Numbered from the stretch's first letter, positions 52,971 through 63,013 are shown. The stretch: DNA of 64,000 nucleotides from Pythium myriotylum (GCA_023091665.1 JALJCQ010000018.1:62001-126000); one strand, 5' to 3'. The notes: generated by a model from the letters alone, not told the origin. Translations and numbers: made by a program.

Positions 52971-55070
52971 GGTTCACATCATTCATATCAGCGTTGCCGA
53001 AAATTGAAAGAAATTTACGCATCCAGCTACTTTGTCAACATCGAAGGGTCTTGACGAAACTCTATCAAATACCATGAACAACGACACCGACGACTTGCCA
53101 CGACTCGACACGAGCGCGGGTCCTTGAAGCTGATCGGGCGCTTTTGACTCCGATCATTGCACCATTTACCACAGACCGCATACCACATCACCTCTCTCCT
53201 CAAGTCTCTCACGAAGCTCTCCGCTATCGTCTCCGCCATTCAAGGCTGTGCGCTTCTTGCCACGTTAACGCTCGCCTCCATGCTTCCCCAAGTCGTCCAG
53301 AGCCGACATTCTCTATCAACTGTGCCTACGCTGTCGCACGGGAAAACTCCTCGCGTCCTTTCGAGCAAAACCAAGACAACCGACGACCTCCAACATCTCA
53401 TCGATTCGTACTACGCCGGCGACGGGTTCCCGAAGACCGGACGATCGCTTCAGCAATAAATCGAAGAGGCTGACGTCTTTCTCAGCGCCGAAGTCACCAA
53501 GACTGGATCGGTCGGTGTCGGCGTGGCCGTTGTCTACGACAACCAAACCGTCCTTGCCAAGGGATACGGTCTACGTAAGCTCGGCGATCCGACGACGGCC
53601 ATGACGGCTAACGACATGTTCGAGATCGGCTCGGTGACCAAGACTTTCATTGCACTAGCGATCGGCTTGCTGGTCGAGGACGGCAAGCTCCAGTGGCTCG
53701 ACCCCGTCAAGCAGCATCTACCATGGCTTCGTCTCTTTGATGCCTACGCGGAGGAATACGTTCGTATTGGAGATCTCTTGTCCATGAACTCAGGCTTCGG
53801 TGGCCTCGCAGACCTCGCTGTTGGCACTGGCGCATACAACTCATCGCGAGACCTGGTGGAGGCGCTTGTGTTCCTTGAGCCCGACCATCCACTGCGTGAG
53901 ACGCCCGCATACGCGAACATAAACTACGCGATCCTCGGAGAGCTCATCGAAGAAGTCTCCGGAGAGTCGTGGGTTCAGTTTCTAGATAGTCGCATCTGGA
54001 AGCCACTCGGGATGAACCACACGTTTGGTGCCACTGAAGGTGTGCCCGACAACCTCAAGCGAGCGCTCAATAAAGGTCACGTGACGTGCAGCAACATGAC
54101 GCTTGGGCCATTCGAGTGTGATGGATCCCTTACGATCGAAATCTCGCCTCGCATTCCTTACAGTGCGGAAGGATCGATGGTCTCTAGTCCCAGCGACATG
54201 GCCAAGTTCTTGCAACTTATTCTGAACAAGGGTGTGGTCGATGGCGTTCAGTTGTTCAATTCGACGTCGACGATCTCCACTATGATCACGGGTAAGAACG
54301 CCGCAGTTGATGCGGTCATGGATGCGGTAGCCCAGCTCCCACTAAGCATGGGCATCAAATTTTTGCCGGACGGAAGCACGCATTCCAACGGTTACGGCTT
54401 CGACTATATCGGCAACGTCATGTGGGGTCATCCGTACGCTGAAAAAAATGGTGGCACCTTTGCCCACGAGAGCATTACAGCATTTGTTCCCCACAAGAAT
54501 TTCGCACCAACACCAAGAATGGCGGATTAGACCTATTGAATGCGTATGTCCTCGGGATCTTCCTTGATGTTCCCAAGCACATCCTCGACTTCCAGTAAGA
54601 CAGCTGGAAAAAATCGATAGCATCCGTGCCGGAGCAAGCAGCGCCGATCCCAGGAGCCCCCGCCTGTGGATTTGCCTATTGGCACAACCCACCATACTTG
54701 CCACTCTCTTCGACGACGCGAGACAACCTCGTCGGTGAGTACGCTGCGTCCGTGTCACCACACTTCTTCCCAAGCATGGTCATCTCGCTTGGGGCAGATG
54801 AGAACCAGCTTTCCTTCCAGTGTGGCGCGATCAATGCCACGCTCGTCTACGTCGGCGACACAAACGGTGACAACCTCGTCGGTGAGTACGCTGCGTCCGT
54901 GTCACCAGAGCATACATTCCGAAGGATGTTGCCATTTCCGGATGCGGCAAGATGCGAGGAAGATAAGATACCCAGACTCGAGGATGTGACATCGTCCCAG
55001 GTCACAAAGTCGCGCGTGTATTCTTAGTAGCATCGTCTAGGGAAACATTTCCCAGATCGTCGTAGGTCAG

Positions 55071-56642
55071 TTGAGAATCTGCCTGCGACCAGGCAAACAA
55101 AAAAAAATAAATAAAAATAAAACCACCATACCACTCGATCCTCTGCGCCTGATCAAGCTCGACCTACTGAACTACGCCATCCAAGTTGGGGCTGGCGTCA
55201 ACATCGCCATTGTCAACGCTCTGGAACTCCTTGACCAGCAAAATAAAGTGATTGCCGCCTACAAGTCTAAGCGCGCGACGTTGCCCAAAACTATCGCCAA
55301 CATGCTGTCGGTCCCATTCGCTCCGAACGAACGCGTCCCACTTTTGCGCCCGCACGACCTGACTGTCGTGTCGGTGCGGCGACAACATATAATAGATTGC
55401 ACGACAGGTTCACGCAAACGAAACGCCAGTGACGTGTACACGGATCCTCAAGTATCGTCCTCACCACCTTCGTCGTCGGACACCCGACAGGTTCCCAAAC
55501 ACCAACGCGACGAGCCGTATTCACCCGCGTCCAGCGCGCGCTCCTTCCGGACTGCAATCGAGAACGATGACACCGGTGCAGACGCCGACAGCCTCCTGTT
55601 CGGAACGGATGAGGACGACGTGGAAGACATCAAGCGACAGAACCATCCCTTGACCAAGCGTCGGCGAGTGCGAGCCGACAGTGATAGCTCTGTCACAAGC
55701 TCAGTTTCCTCCTTGGGTCCCCGACCTACGCCTTCTGGTCGCGTCGAGTTCCGACCATCGCCCACGCAGCAAGCTGGGCACACGCTCGTCGCCAAGCGGC
55801 AGCTCCCAGGTACGAACCCTCAGATGCTACTCGAACTGATACAGCAAATGCCCGATGTTGTCACTTTCTTGGGGGCCCCGCCTGTGCTCCGCGGTCTCTG
55901 GGAATTCGCGTTCAACCGCGGCACGCATCTCATGCACTGCAAAGAGTTAGATGAGTCCATGGAGCTCGACGCCCAAGCGCGGGGGGTGAATATGACGGAT
56001 TTCTCAGAGCGCAACAAGCTCGCGAGTCCACCAGCGGCGAACTCGCGCGCGGACGTCGCTGGTGCCCTACGCTCCCTCTCGATGTCTGGGCACTACTTCT
56101 ACAACAGTGATATCAACCAGTTGATCGCAACGGCAACGAAGTTTGTCGACCGATACACGCGCATCCATGATTTAGACGCTAAGGGGTGGGACCACGTGGC
56201 CTTCTGGATCACCAAGAAGTTTGGCAAGTTTCGCAGTATTCTTGCCTCTCAGTCCATGGCACACGCGCGTTCCGTCCTCGATGAATTCAAGTGGTTCGAC
56301 GACGGGTTGACACGTTTGGAAGACCTGCGACGCACGCAGACCAGCGCACAGGGCGTTGGCGGCAACCCAAACAAAGCCGCGCTTAGTGGCGACCGTCGAC
56401 GACAACGACCGCGGACGGAATCGTCTATTCCTACCCAGGTGCTTGCTGGACTCCCTCGTTCCGGAGGGAAGTCGCTGTGCATGAAGTATGTATCCAAAGT
56501 AGGCTGTACCGGTGACGGCTCGGGTGGCTGTTTTCACTCGCAAAGGGGTCACTTCAGGCCCACCACCAAGCTGTCTGCGGAAGCCATTGCACTAATCACG
56601 AGCCGATACGGCGGTCTCGGCGAGGGATTTTCGAACCTATGA
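55071..56642 (+). CDS. Gag-like protein of the DIRS-like element
   Basis: An open frame of 523 codons with no in-frame ATG until NMLSVPF. It includes a serine/acidic linker, KRRRVRAD (basic), a conserved core LWEFAFNRGTHLMHC and NMTDFSERN, then FWITKKFGKFRSIL. A C-terminal zinc motif of CCCH type reads CMKYVSKVGC then CFHSQRGH. It shares these blocks with the fragment at 47890. Role: RNA packaging, by analogy. Confidence 0.75.
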   Translation: MRICLRPGKQKKINKNKTTIPLDPLRLIKLDLLNYAIQVGAGVNIAIVNALELLDQQNKVIAAYKSKRATLPKTIANMLSVPFAPNERVPLLRPHDLTVVSVRRQHIIDCTTGSRKRNASDVYTDPQVSSSPPSSSDTRQVPKHQRDEPYSPASSARSFRTAIENDDTGADADSLLFGTDEDDVEDIKRQNHPLTKRRRVRADSDSSVTSSVSSLGPRPTPSGRVEFRPSPTQQAGHTLVAKRQLPGTNPQMLLELIQQMPDVVTFLGAPPVLRGLWEFAFNRGTHLMHCKELDESMELDAQARGVNMTDFSERNKLASPPAANSRADVAGALRSLSMSGHYFYNSDINQLIATATKFVDRYTRIHDLDAKGWDHVAFWITKKFGKFRSILASQSMAHARSVLDEFKWFDDGLTRLEDLRRTQTSAQGVGGNPNKAALSGDRRRQRPRTESSIPTQVLAGLPRSGGKSLCMKYVSKVGCTGDGSGGCFHSQRGHFRPTTKLSAEAIALITSRYGGLGEGFSNL

Positions 56643-56678
56643 CTACCCACGTGGTCTAGCGCTGCGCCGTCGGCCTCT

Positions 56679-58424
56679 ATGCCCGGGCCTGTGGCCACCA
56701 TCTCGTCCCAATGCGACACCCTGCCATGTCGCCTACATGTTCGGCTTGCGCGAGAGAGTCGACTTCGCGCGTCTCTGTACGAGACCTCTGTTCGCCAGAC
56801 GTCTGAGCACGTGCTCGACGTTGCAGCACGCTACGGAGTGTGTCTGCCTGTCTTCGACCGTGAAGCGGTCGGTCTCGACGCGGCCTACGTCGATGCGATG
56901 TCAACGTTCGCACGGCGATCTGCGCTGTCACTTCCCAACTTTGTTCGCCTTTTCCGCGGTGAGACACAGGAGGACGCCCGCCCAAACAAACACTTGCTTG
57001 AGATCACCGGCACCTGGACCTCTACGCAGCAGGCGGACATTGTCCGACGTTGGAACGCGATCGTTCGTCACGGTGTGCGTCCGGAGTGGTCCAGCTCGAG
57101 AGCAATCAGGCAACGTGACCGACCCCCCAACCATCGCTCGGCGCTCGCCAACCCCGACGCCATTCGCCGTCATATTAAACAAGGTGTGGCAGACGGGCGC
57201 TACCTCATCGTGGACAAGTCTCTTCTCACACAATGGCCAGAAATATTCACCAGCCCCCTCGGCGCGGTTGAGAAGCGTTCTCCGCAAGGGATCGACATCC
57301 GCCTCATCAATGACTACTCGTACCCACCCAAGAGCTCGGTCAACGATTTCACTTTGCGAGATAACTTCCCTGAGATTTCTTACAACCCTCCGGTCGACAT
57401 CGCCCGCAGGCTCCATTTTCTTCGCACCCAGTTCCCAACGGCAGTCATTCTTCTCATGCTTGGAGACGTCTCCAGCGCGTTCCGGCACGTGCCGATGAAC
57501 GCAGAAGCGGTACACATGTTCGCTTTCATTTTTGACGACTGCCTCATTATTGACCTCGCGTGTGGATTCGGTTGGTGCGGATCACCAGCATTTTACTCAC
57601 TCGCCGCGACTGTAATCAACACGCTCTACGAGGCTTGCATGCCGGAGCGCGCGAATCTGGATCCCTCCCCGTTCGTCGGAAACGTCTGGTGTGATGATCA
57701 CACGTGCGTCGAGGTCGACTCAGGGTCGCGCTGCCACGACGCCAACATCGCGCTTCGATACGCCATGCTTCGAGTCCTAGGACCAGCAGCAGTTAACGAA
57801 CACAAGTTCACGGACTGGAACACCCACGGAAAGGCTCTCGGCCTGCTGTGGGACACAGCACGCGGTACAGTGTCGATACCACCAGCGAAGCTGGCCAAGG
57901 CCCTCGCCCGCACGAATGCTCTGCTCACCTCAAACGCCGTGACCAAGACCGAGGTACTCGAGCTATTAGGTGTCCTCCGCCACGTGGCGGTCTGTTTCCC
58001 TTCGGCAAGATCCTTCTATCAGCGTGTCCACGACTTCGCTTGCTCATTGGCGTCGGGCCGTCGACGACCCCCAAGCTCGGTCGTCGAAGATTTGTGGTGG
58101 TTTAGAGCTATTCTCCATCACCCATCCAGGTTCAACTCGATCCCAGTCGAAGTGTTCGCAGGGGTCGCCCGAGCGTCGGTCAACGTGTTCATGGACGCGT
58201 CTGATACGGGTCTCTGTGTCCTCGAGCCAACCCGTCGCGAATACATTCGTCAACAGTTCACCGCCCAGCAGCGTGTACTCATTCAGGCCCGCGACCCGGC
58301 GCGGTCAATCAACGTTCGCGAGCTTCAGAGCGCGGTCCTTGCGGCCACACACTGGGGACCGTTATGGCAGGATGATGCTACCGCCAGGCCGGTCGTCGTG
58401 TGCCTCCACATCGATAATTGCTAG
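56679..58424 (+). CDS. Reverse transcriptase and start of RNase H, DIRS-like element
   Basis: ATG at 56679 opens 581 codons. RT motifs are DIRLINDYSYP, LGDVSSAFRHVPMN, the DIRS/Ngaro-type FGWCGSPAFYSLAA and the catalytic VWCDDHTCVE. The RNase H begins near NVFMDASDTGLCVLEP, with NVRELQSAVLAA. The frame stops at 58422-58424, right after CLHIDNC; the homology continues in the next frame to about 58700. It is broken by a one-base change, or it uses a frameshift. Confidence 0.85.
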   Translation: MPGPVATISSQCDTLPCRLHVRLARESRLRASLYETSVRQTSEHVLDVAARYGVCLPVFDREAVGLDAAYVDAMSTFARRSALSLPNFVRLFRGETQEDARPNKHLLEITGTWTSTQQADIVRRWNAIVRHGVRPEWSSSRAIRQRDRPPNHRSALANPDAIRRHIKQGVADGRYLIVDKSLLTQWPEIFTSPLGAVEKRSPQGIDIRLINDYSYPPKSSVNDFTLRDNFPEISYNPPVDIARRLHFLRTQFPTAVILLMLGDVSSAFRHVPMNAEAVHMFAFIFDDCLIIDLACGFGWCGSPAFYSLAATVINTLYEACMPERANLDPSPFVGNVWCDDHTCVEVDSGSRCHDANIALRYAMLRVLGPAAVNEHKFTDWNTHGKALGLLWDTARGTVSIPPAKLAKALARTNALLTSNAVTKTEVLELLGVLRHVAVCFPSARSFYQRVHDFACSLASGRRRPPSSVVEDLWWFRAILHHPSRFNSIPVEVFAGVARASVNVFMDASDTGLCVLEPTRREYIRQQFTAQQRVLIQARDPARSINVRELQSAVLAATHWGPLWQDDATARPVVVCLHIDNC

Positions 58425-58700
58425 CGCTGTCTCGTGGTCCTCGAAGAGATCCAGCCGTCACCCCCTCGCGCAGCTCTACACTCGTCTATTGTCGCTTGCC
58501 GAGTTCCAGTTTGGTATTGTACTGGCCGCGGAGCACATCGCTGGTGTGGCAAACACCACGGCTGACGCGGGGTCCCGCGCGTGGGATTCGTCTCACAAAC
58601 TGTGGAAGACGTGGGCTGACATGTCGTCTGATTGGTCGCAGGTGGCCGTGCAACCTCCTTACGACGATCTCTCCGCCGTCTGGGCCGGATGCTCCGTCGA
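58425..58700 (+). pseudogene. RNase H continuation in a shifted frame
   Basis: SAVSWSSKRSSRHPLAQLYT then AEHIAGVANTTADAGSRAWD, which is the C-terminal RNase H region with its last catalytic Asp. It is offset by one base from the upstream RT frame. Confidence 0.75.
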
Positions 58701-59660
58701 CACGCCCTGGCTGAGTCTACCGGCTCCAAGTACCGCGCCCACTGGAAGCAGTGGTGCCAATTCGCCCACGTGATGCGTTGGTCAAGGTGGCTCCCGTCGT
58801 CCGAAACACTGTGTCACCATCGCCTCAGCTACTTTGCCATCTATTTATGGAAGCACGGTTGGAATTCGGCCCGTTGTGGTAATCAATACCCGACCATCCA
58901 GCTCAAGTTGGCCGCGATTCGCTGGTTTCATCGGATGTATTTAGGTCGCGAAGTAGGTTGCGGACCGCGGCTCCACATCCTCCTCAAAGGTATCCAGCGT
59001 TTGTCGACACCGGCGGCGAAGAAGCAGCCTCTCACTCCCGCGTTCCTGCGACAGCTCCGCCGTACACTTCGTTTCAACGACCCTCGCCAACGCCTACTGT
59101 GGGGCAGCGTGCTGCTCGCCTACTTCTTCCTGCTGCGTCGCTCGGAGTACCTCGCGATCGGGAGCAAAAGGAGATTCTACTGTCTCAAGACCCGGCATGT
59201 GTTCTTCTCTGATCGACATGGCCGCCCAGTCCACGAACACAAGGCAACGGCTGTGACAATTGGTCTTGAAGGAGCCAAGAACGACCAGTTCGGACGAGGG
59301 GCTTGGCGGACGATGCACGCGTCGGGGGACGCGCTTCTCTGTCCAGTACGCGCCCTCAAGCACATCGTGCGCGCGAAGAAGAGTTTGGGTCGATCGGCGA
59401 CGTCAAGCGAGTACCTATGCTACAACCTCGATGCCGGGTCAGTATCGAATGCACTAAAGATGACAGCCAGAGCCGTCGGCGTGCCTGCCGCAAATTACTC
59501 TACTCACTCAATCAGAATCGGCGGCGCGACGGCTCTGCTCAGCGGAGGAGCAGACAGCCTCGCAATCAAGTTGCTAGGAAGGTGGGTGTCACGGGTCTAC
59601 GAAGCCTACCCAGTACAAGCCGCGGAATCTACAATCGACCTCTCCAGGCGCATGGTGTGA
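58632..59660 (+). CDS. Tyrosine recombinase of the DIRS-like element
   Basis: Phage-integrase-type recombinase of about 340 codons. The N-terminal SAM-like domain starts LAESTGSKYRAHWKQWCQFA. The catalytic domain has the first Arg in FFLLRRSEYLAI, the HxxR box in STHSIRIGGATALL, and the Tyr near VYEAYPVQAAES. It mediates integration of the circular DNA intermediate in place of a DDE integrase. No ATG lies at the frame start; it is probably translated with the RT frame. The catalytic set looks complete. Confidence 0.88.
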   Translation: MVAGGRATSLRRSLRRLGRMLRRHALAESTGSKYRAHWKQWCQFAHVMRWSRWLPSSETLCHHRLSYFAIYLWKHGWNSARCGNQYPTIQLKLAAIRWFHRMYLGREVGCGPRLHILLKGIQRLSTPAAKKQPLTPAFLRQLRRTLRFNDPRQRLLWGSVLLAYFFLLRRSEYLAIGSKRRFYCLKTRHVFFSDRHGRPVHEHKATAVTIGLEGAKNDQFGRGAWRTMHASGDALLCPVRALKHIVRAKKSLGRSATSSEYLCYNLDAGSVSNALKMTARAVGVPAANYSTHSIRIGGATALLSGGADSLAIKLLGRWVSRVYEAYPVQAAESTIDLSRRMV

Positions 59661-60208
59661 ATCGCACCAGTCCCGCACGCGCACCTCGGCATTCTATATC
59701 TTGGGGCCGCCTCGCCACGCCCACATGGGCAAGGCGCAATACACTTGCTTGCCCCCACTTCCGAGCTCGAGAGCTTGAGGAAACACTTCTTCCCAAGCAT
59801 GGTCATCTCGCTTGGGGCAGATGAGAACCAGCTTTCCTTCCAGTGTGGCGCGATCAATGCCACGCTCGTCTACGTCGGCGACACAAACGGTTCGATGTTT
59901 TTCATGACCAAGGGCAACATTCAAGTCGCAGGAATAGCGGCGATTGCTGCGTCCCCTGATCCGGAGCGCCCGAGTGGGTTTATTGTTAGCGTACAACCTG
60001 GATTATCTGAAGCAGTGACGAGTCTGGGCCTCTGATCGTGACAAAGCTTGGTTGCAGCAAGACGGCGACAGTCCCCCATGATTTTGTGCATATCAACATA
60101 CATCCATGAACTAGCCTAATTAAGACATCACTATTCGAACTCCTTTGCTCGAAAAGAGCAGACCGCAGCCTACAGTAGTGCTATTACGGTTAGATGTATC
60201 TGTTCATC

Positions 60209-60376
60209 TCAGCGACGTGTCCACGCGTAGTGTACAGCCGTGAGCATGTGGGTGAGACGTCGGCGACTGGCGACTTCGGTCTGGAAGGTCTTGGTGCTGG
60301 TGAGGCTGCAAAGGTTGAGCGGGTAGGTGTCGGCCTTAGCATTGGCGAGGACGAGAGTAACGGCGGTCTTGATTGC
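60209..60376 (-). pseudogene. Relic of a trypsin 5' end
   Basis: On the minus strand IKTAVTLVLANAKADTYPLN and TKTFQTE then LTHMLTAVHYA align to signal peptide, mature start and His segment of the family. The start is ATC where paralogues have ATG, and several residues are lost between the segments. The cysteine after the catalytic His is replaced. Old and non-functional. Confidence 0.7.
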
Positions 60377-60834
60377 CGAATTGGTTGGTGACTTGACGGT
60401 GGATTGAAAATTGAGAACCCTTCGAGAATCCAGATCCAGCCTTGGGGCCCCCGAAGTCGGCCCAAATGTTATCAGGTTAGCTGTTTCCACTGTCTTCCTA
60501 TTGGTGATGATGGACGCTCTCGTTTATTCCACGGTCGACTTCTAGTTGATACTACTACCACGTATTGATACACAAGACCCATATCGAAAACGTAGAACAT
60601 CAATATTGCAGGACAGTTGAGAATAGGGAGTCCAGACTGTTATTTACTGTAGCACGAATTTGTGATATTCCGGTGAAACACTCGCAACAGTGGAGCAGTA
60701 ACTGCCGCAAATGCCAGGCAATAGACTGCGTTTGTGCTTTGAAGTGCTCAACACAACCACACACTTAAGAATGTATTTTAAACGCTTTCTGCTCCAAAAC
60801 CGTCGATAACGACTCCACTATGAGGACGAAAGTC
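60377..60834. other. Intergenic region
   Basis: No gene seen. The last 30 bases (CACTATGAGGACGAAAGT) resemble 38965-38985, suggesting a shared 3' flank between trypsin loci. Confidence 0.45.
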
Positions 60835-61614
60835 TTACACCCAGCTAGAGTTCGGCGCGATCGATTGAATCCACTCCTTCACGTACGACACCTTCGAGTA
60901 CACGCCTGGCTTGTTCTCACGGCCACATCCATCGCCCCACGATACGACACCAACGAGCACATCACCCGTCGGGCGCTCAAGGAAGAGCGGTCCGCCCGAG
61001 TCGCCCTGGCACGAGTCCTTGTTGACTTCACCACCAGCACAGAACATGGTCTCAGTTAAAGCGTATGCCTTGAGTCCCTTCGTCTTGCACTCGGCAATTG
61101 AGAGCACGGGGACGTTGACACGTAGAAGTTCCTCAGACGGGTATCCGGGCGTCAACAGACTCGACTCGCGCGTGTTACCCCACCCCGCAATCGTTGCTGT
61201 CTCGCCGACGAACGTCTCCGAGTCAGCGCTCAACAACTTAATTGGCATGAACGTCGTGGGCTTCTCAAGCTCCAGAATCGCGTAGTCGTACGTGACGGTG
61301 GCGCCGTTGTACTTTGGATGCAGAGTCTGCTTCTTCACCGCGAAGCGCTCGCCATCGGCGCTGCCCGTGGCGTAGTGCGACCCAACCGAGACGAATTTGG
61401 CGATGGTGCGGCAGTGTGCGGCAGTGAGCACGTGTGTTGGCGAGATGAGAGCACCACCACACTTCGTGGTACTGGTGAGCTTCTCGCGGCTTCCAGTGAC
61501 GAAGGTCTTGGTGCCAGCGGGGACGATCGTGCCACTGAGAATGAGTGGCTTAATGTCGGCCTGAGCATCCACAACGGTAGCAGCGATGAGCGCGAGAGCG
61601 GCGATGATCTTCAT
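60835..61614 (-). CDS. Secreted trypsin-like serine protease (S1A)
   Basis: Complete 259-residue trypsin. The signal peptide (about 1-18) precedes ADIKPLILSGT; here the second residue pair after IL is Ser-Gly and not Gly-Gly. The triad is His67, Asp110 and Ser206, with pocket Asp200 in [11 protein letters not shown]. It ends NSSWV. It is nearest to 44892-45668 (shared KPLIL, NTRE loop and PSEELLRVNVPVL). ATG at 61614 lies 22 bases after an initiator motif. It stands beside the relic at 60209 in the same direction. Confidence 0.95.
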   Translation of the reverse strand: MKIIAALALIAATVVDAQADIKPLILSGTIVPAGTKTFVTGSREKLTSTTKCGGALISPTHVLTAAHCRTIAKFVSVGSHYATGSADGERFAVKKQTLHPKYNGATVTYDYAILELEKPTTFMPIKLLSADSETFVGETATIAGWGNTRESSLLTPGYPSEELLRVNVPVLSIAECKTKGLKAYALTETMFCAGGEVNKDSCQGDSGGPLFLERPTGDVLVGVVSWGDGCGRENKPGVYSKVSYVKEWIQSIAPNSSWV

Positions 61615-61635
61615 GCTTGTTAAGCTTGCCTAGTT

Positions 61636-61657
61636 GACGGTAAATTTAGATGTGAGA
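61636..61657 (-). promoter_or_regulatory. Initiator/flanking-promoter motif of the 60835 gene
   Basis: On the minus strand TCTCACATCTAAATTTACCG, 22-43 bases before the ATG. Confidence 0.55.
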
Positions 61658-63013
61658 AGCAGTGAGCTCGTTGGTGGGGCTGGGAGAAAGTTGTCGACAC
61701 ATTTGTCAGATCGTTGGGAAATTCGAAGGTCCTTCAGCCAAACTGATAACTGCGGGACAGACGTGCGCTTTTCCCGCTGAGAATCTCGGTGGGCCCCACC
61801 ATAATCAGTTGTCAAGTGACACTTTCTTCAGAAACGGGGTGGTACAAGGTTTTTTTTGTGTCCATGGGCATGGCGCGATTTCTCGTCTACAATACACGAG
61901 GCTGGATACAACCAACGGTACACTGTTTTATGACACAGGTCTTGATCACACATCACGGACGGCACGGATCTTCCGTTGAATACATTTTTGTCGATTTGCT
62001 CAAACGTAATCTGGCAGTGGTTTAGTGGAGCTTCCAATTAGTCTCTTTTGAAGTTGGAGTGTATCCTGTTGCAACGCGTGAAGCCCAATTTGTCCCCGTT
62101 ACCTCGCAACAAAAGTCAGCTCAGCTCCCTCATTCAACCGACCAGGATTCAGATGACACGGAGCACGCAGGCAAGGAATGAAGACAGGAATTCGATGCCA
62201 TGTACGTGATGAGAATTTGAGAATACAGTCGCGTAATGCCAAGCGAACAGTCTGTGTTTTGTGGTATTGTGATGTGTAATCCTTCCCCCGAAAAGTCTGA
62301 GAACATCCACAGACGGTTCATAAGATTCAAATGCATTGGGAAGAAGTTGTATCAGTACGGTAAGGTTGTATCAACAACTATTGATTGCAATGTCACCTAC
62401 TGGTCTTGACCATGACGACCATGCGAGATAAGTTTGTTGAGTAAGCACTTTGCCGGGGAGTTCGGTTTGGTCGGCCGGGAAGCGCTCGAGATGTAGATGG
62501 GTGAACTTGTCCATCGTCATGGTGAGTCTGATGATCTCGTGGACGATGAGCTGCTCGGAGTTTGACGTCGAGGCATTAATTGGTTGTTTGTTGCCCGTGA
62601 AGTGTGACGCCTGACTGGGTTCCAAAGGATCGGCCGCGTTAGAGGTTAAAGCTTTGGGTGGAGGAGTCGAGCGTACCAGAAACGATCAGTGGCAAGTACA
62701 AAATGATTGACTGGCAATTACAGAGCACAAAAGCGTCGCAGAGTCCACCATGCGGCCTGGACATCGCCTACTGTAAAGCGCACCGATCAAGCATATCAAC
62801 CATCGTTCACCCAATTGGGACAAGATCGCACCTTAACAAAGTGAATCGTACCTAAAAGGATTGCCTTTCACTCCTAAACATTGCACCGTGGCCGACAAAA
62901 AGAAACAACGTAATGATCATCTCTTTCAATCCGAAATCAGACTTTGTAGTACTCGAAATCCATGGCTTTTCCCTCCATACACTGTACATGTCATTCAGCC
63001 TCCAGGTGCTCGC
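61658..63013. other. Intergenic region
   Basis: Frames on both strands are short and unassigned. No gene is supported. Confidence 0.45.

Larger units (their letters stand above)
54908..59783 (+). mobile_element. DIRS-like tyrosine-recombinase retrotransposon
   Basis: A 4876 bp insertion between two parts of the beta-lactamase-like gene. Order: Gag, reverse transcriptase, RNase H, tyrosine recombinase. There is no integrase or methyltransferase domain. The junctions lack a simple target duplication, which fits tyrosine-recombinase elements. Terminal repeats are not evident by eye. Confidence 0.88.
53211..60035 (+). pseudogene. Secreted serine beta-lactamase-like protein, decayed and interrupted
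   Basis: Class C beta-lactamase/penicillin-binding-like fold: GSVTKTF (SxxK nucleophile), YANINYAIL (YxN) and LGMNHTFGAT. The probable start codon is ACG (53211-53213) where a signal peptide begins (KLSAIVSAIQGCALLATLTL), so the ATG seems lost. Other lesions are TAA at 53457-53459, a frame change near 54515, TAA at about 54597, a 147 bp tandem duplication (54722-54868 and 54869 onward) and a 4.9 kb retrotransposon at 54908-59783. The C-terminal domain resumes at 59784 and ends at 60035. Such proteins are widespread in oomycetes with unknown substrates. Confidence 0.85.
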
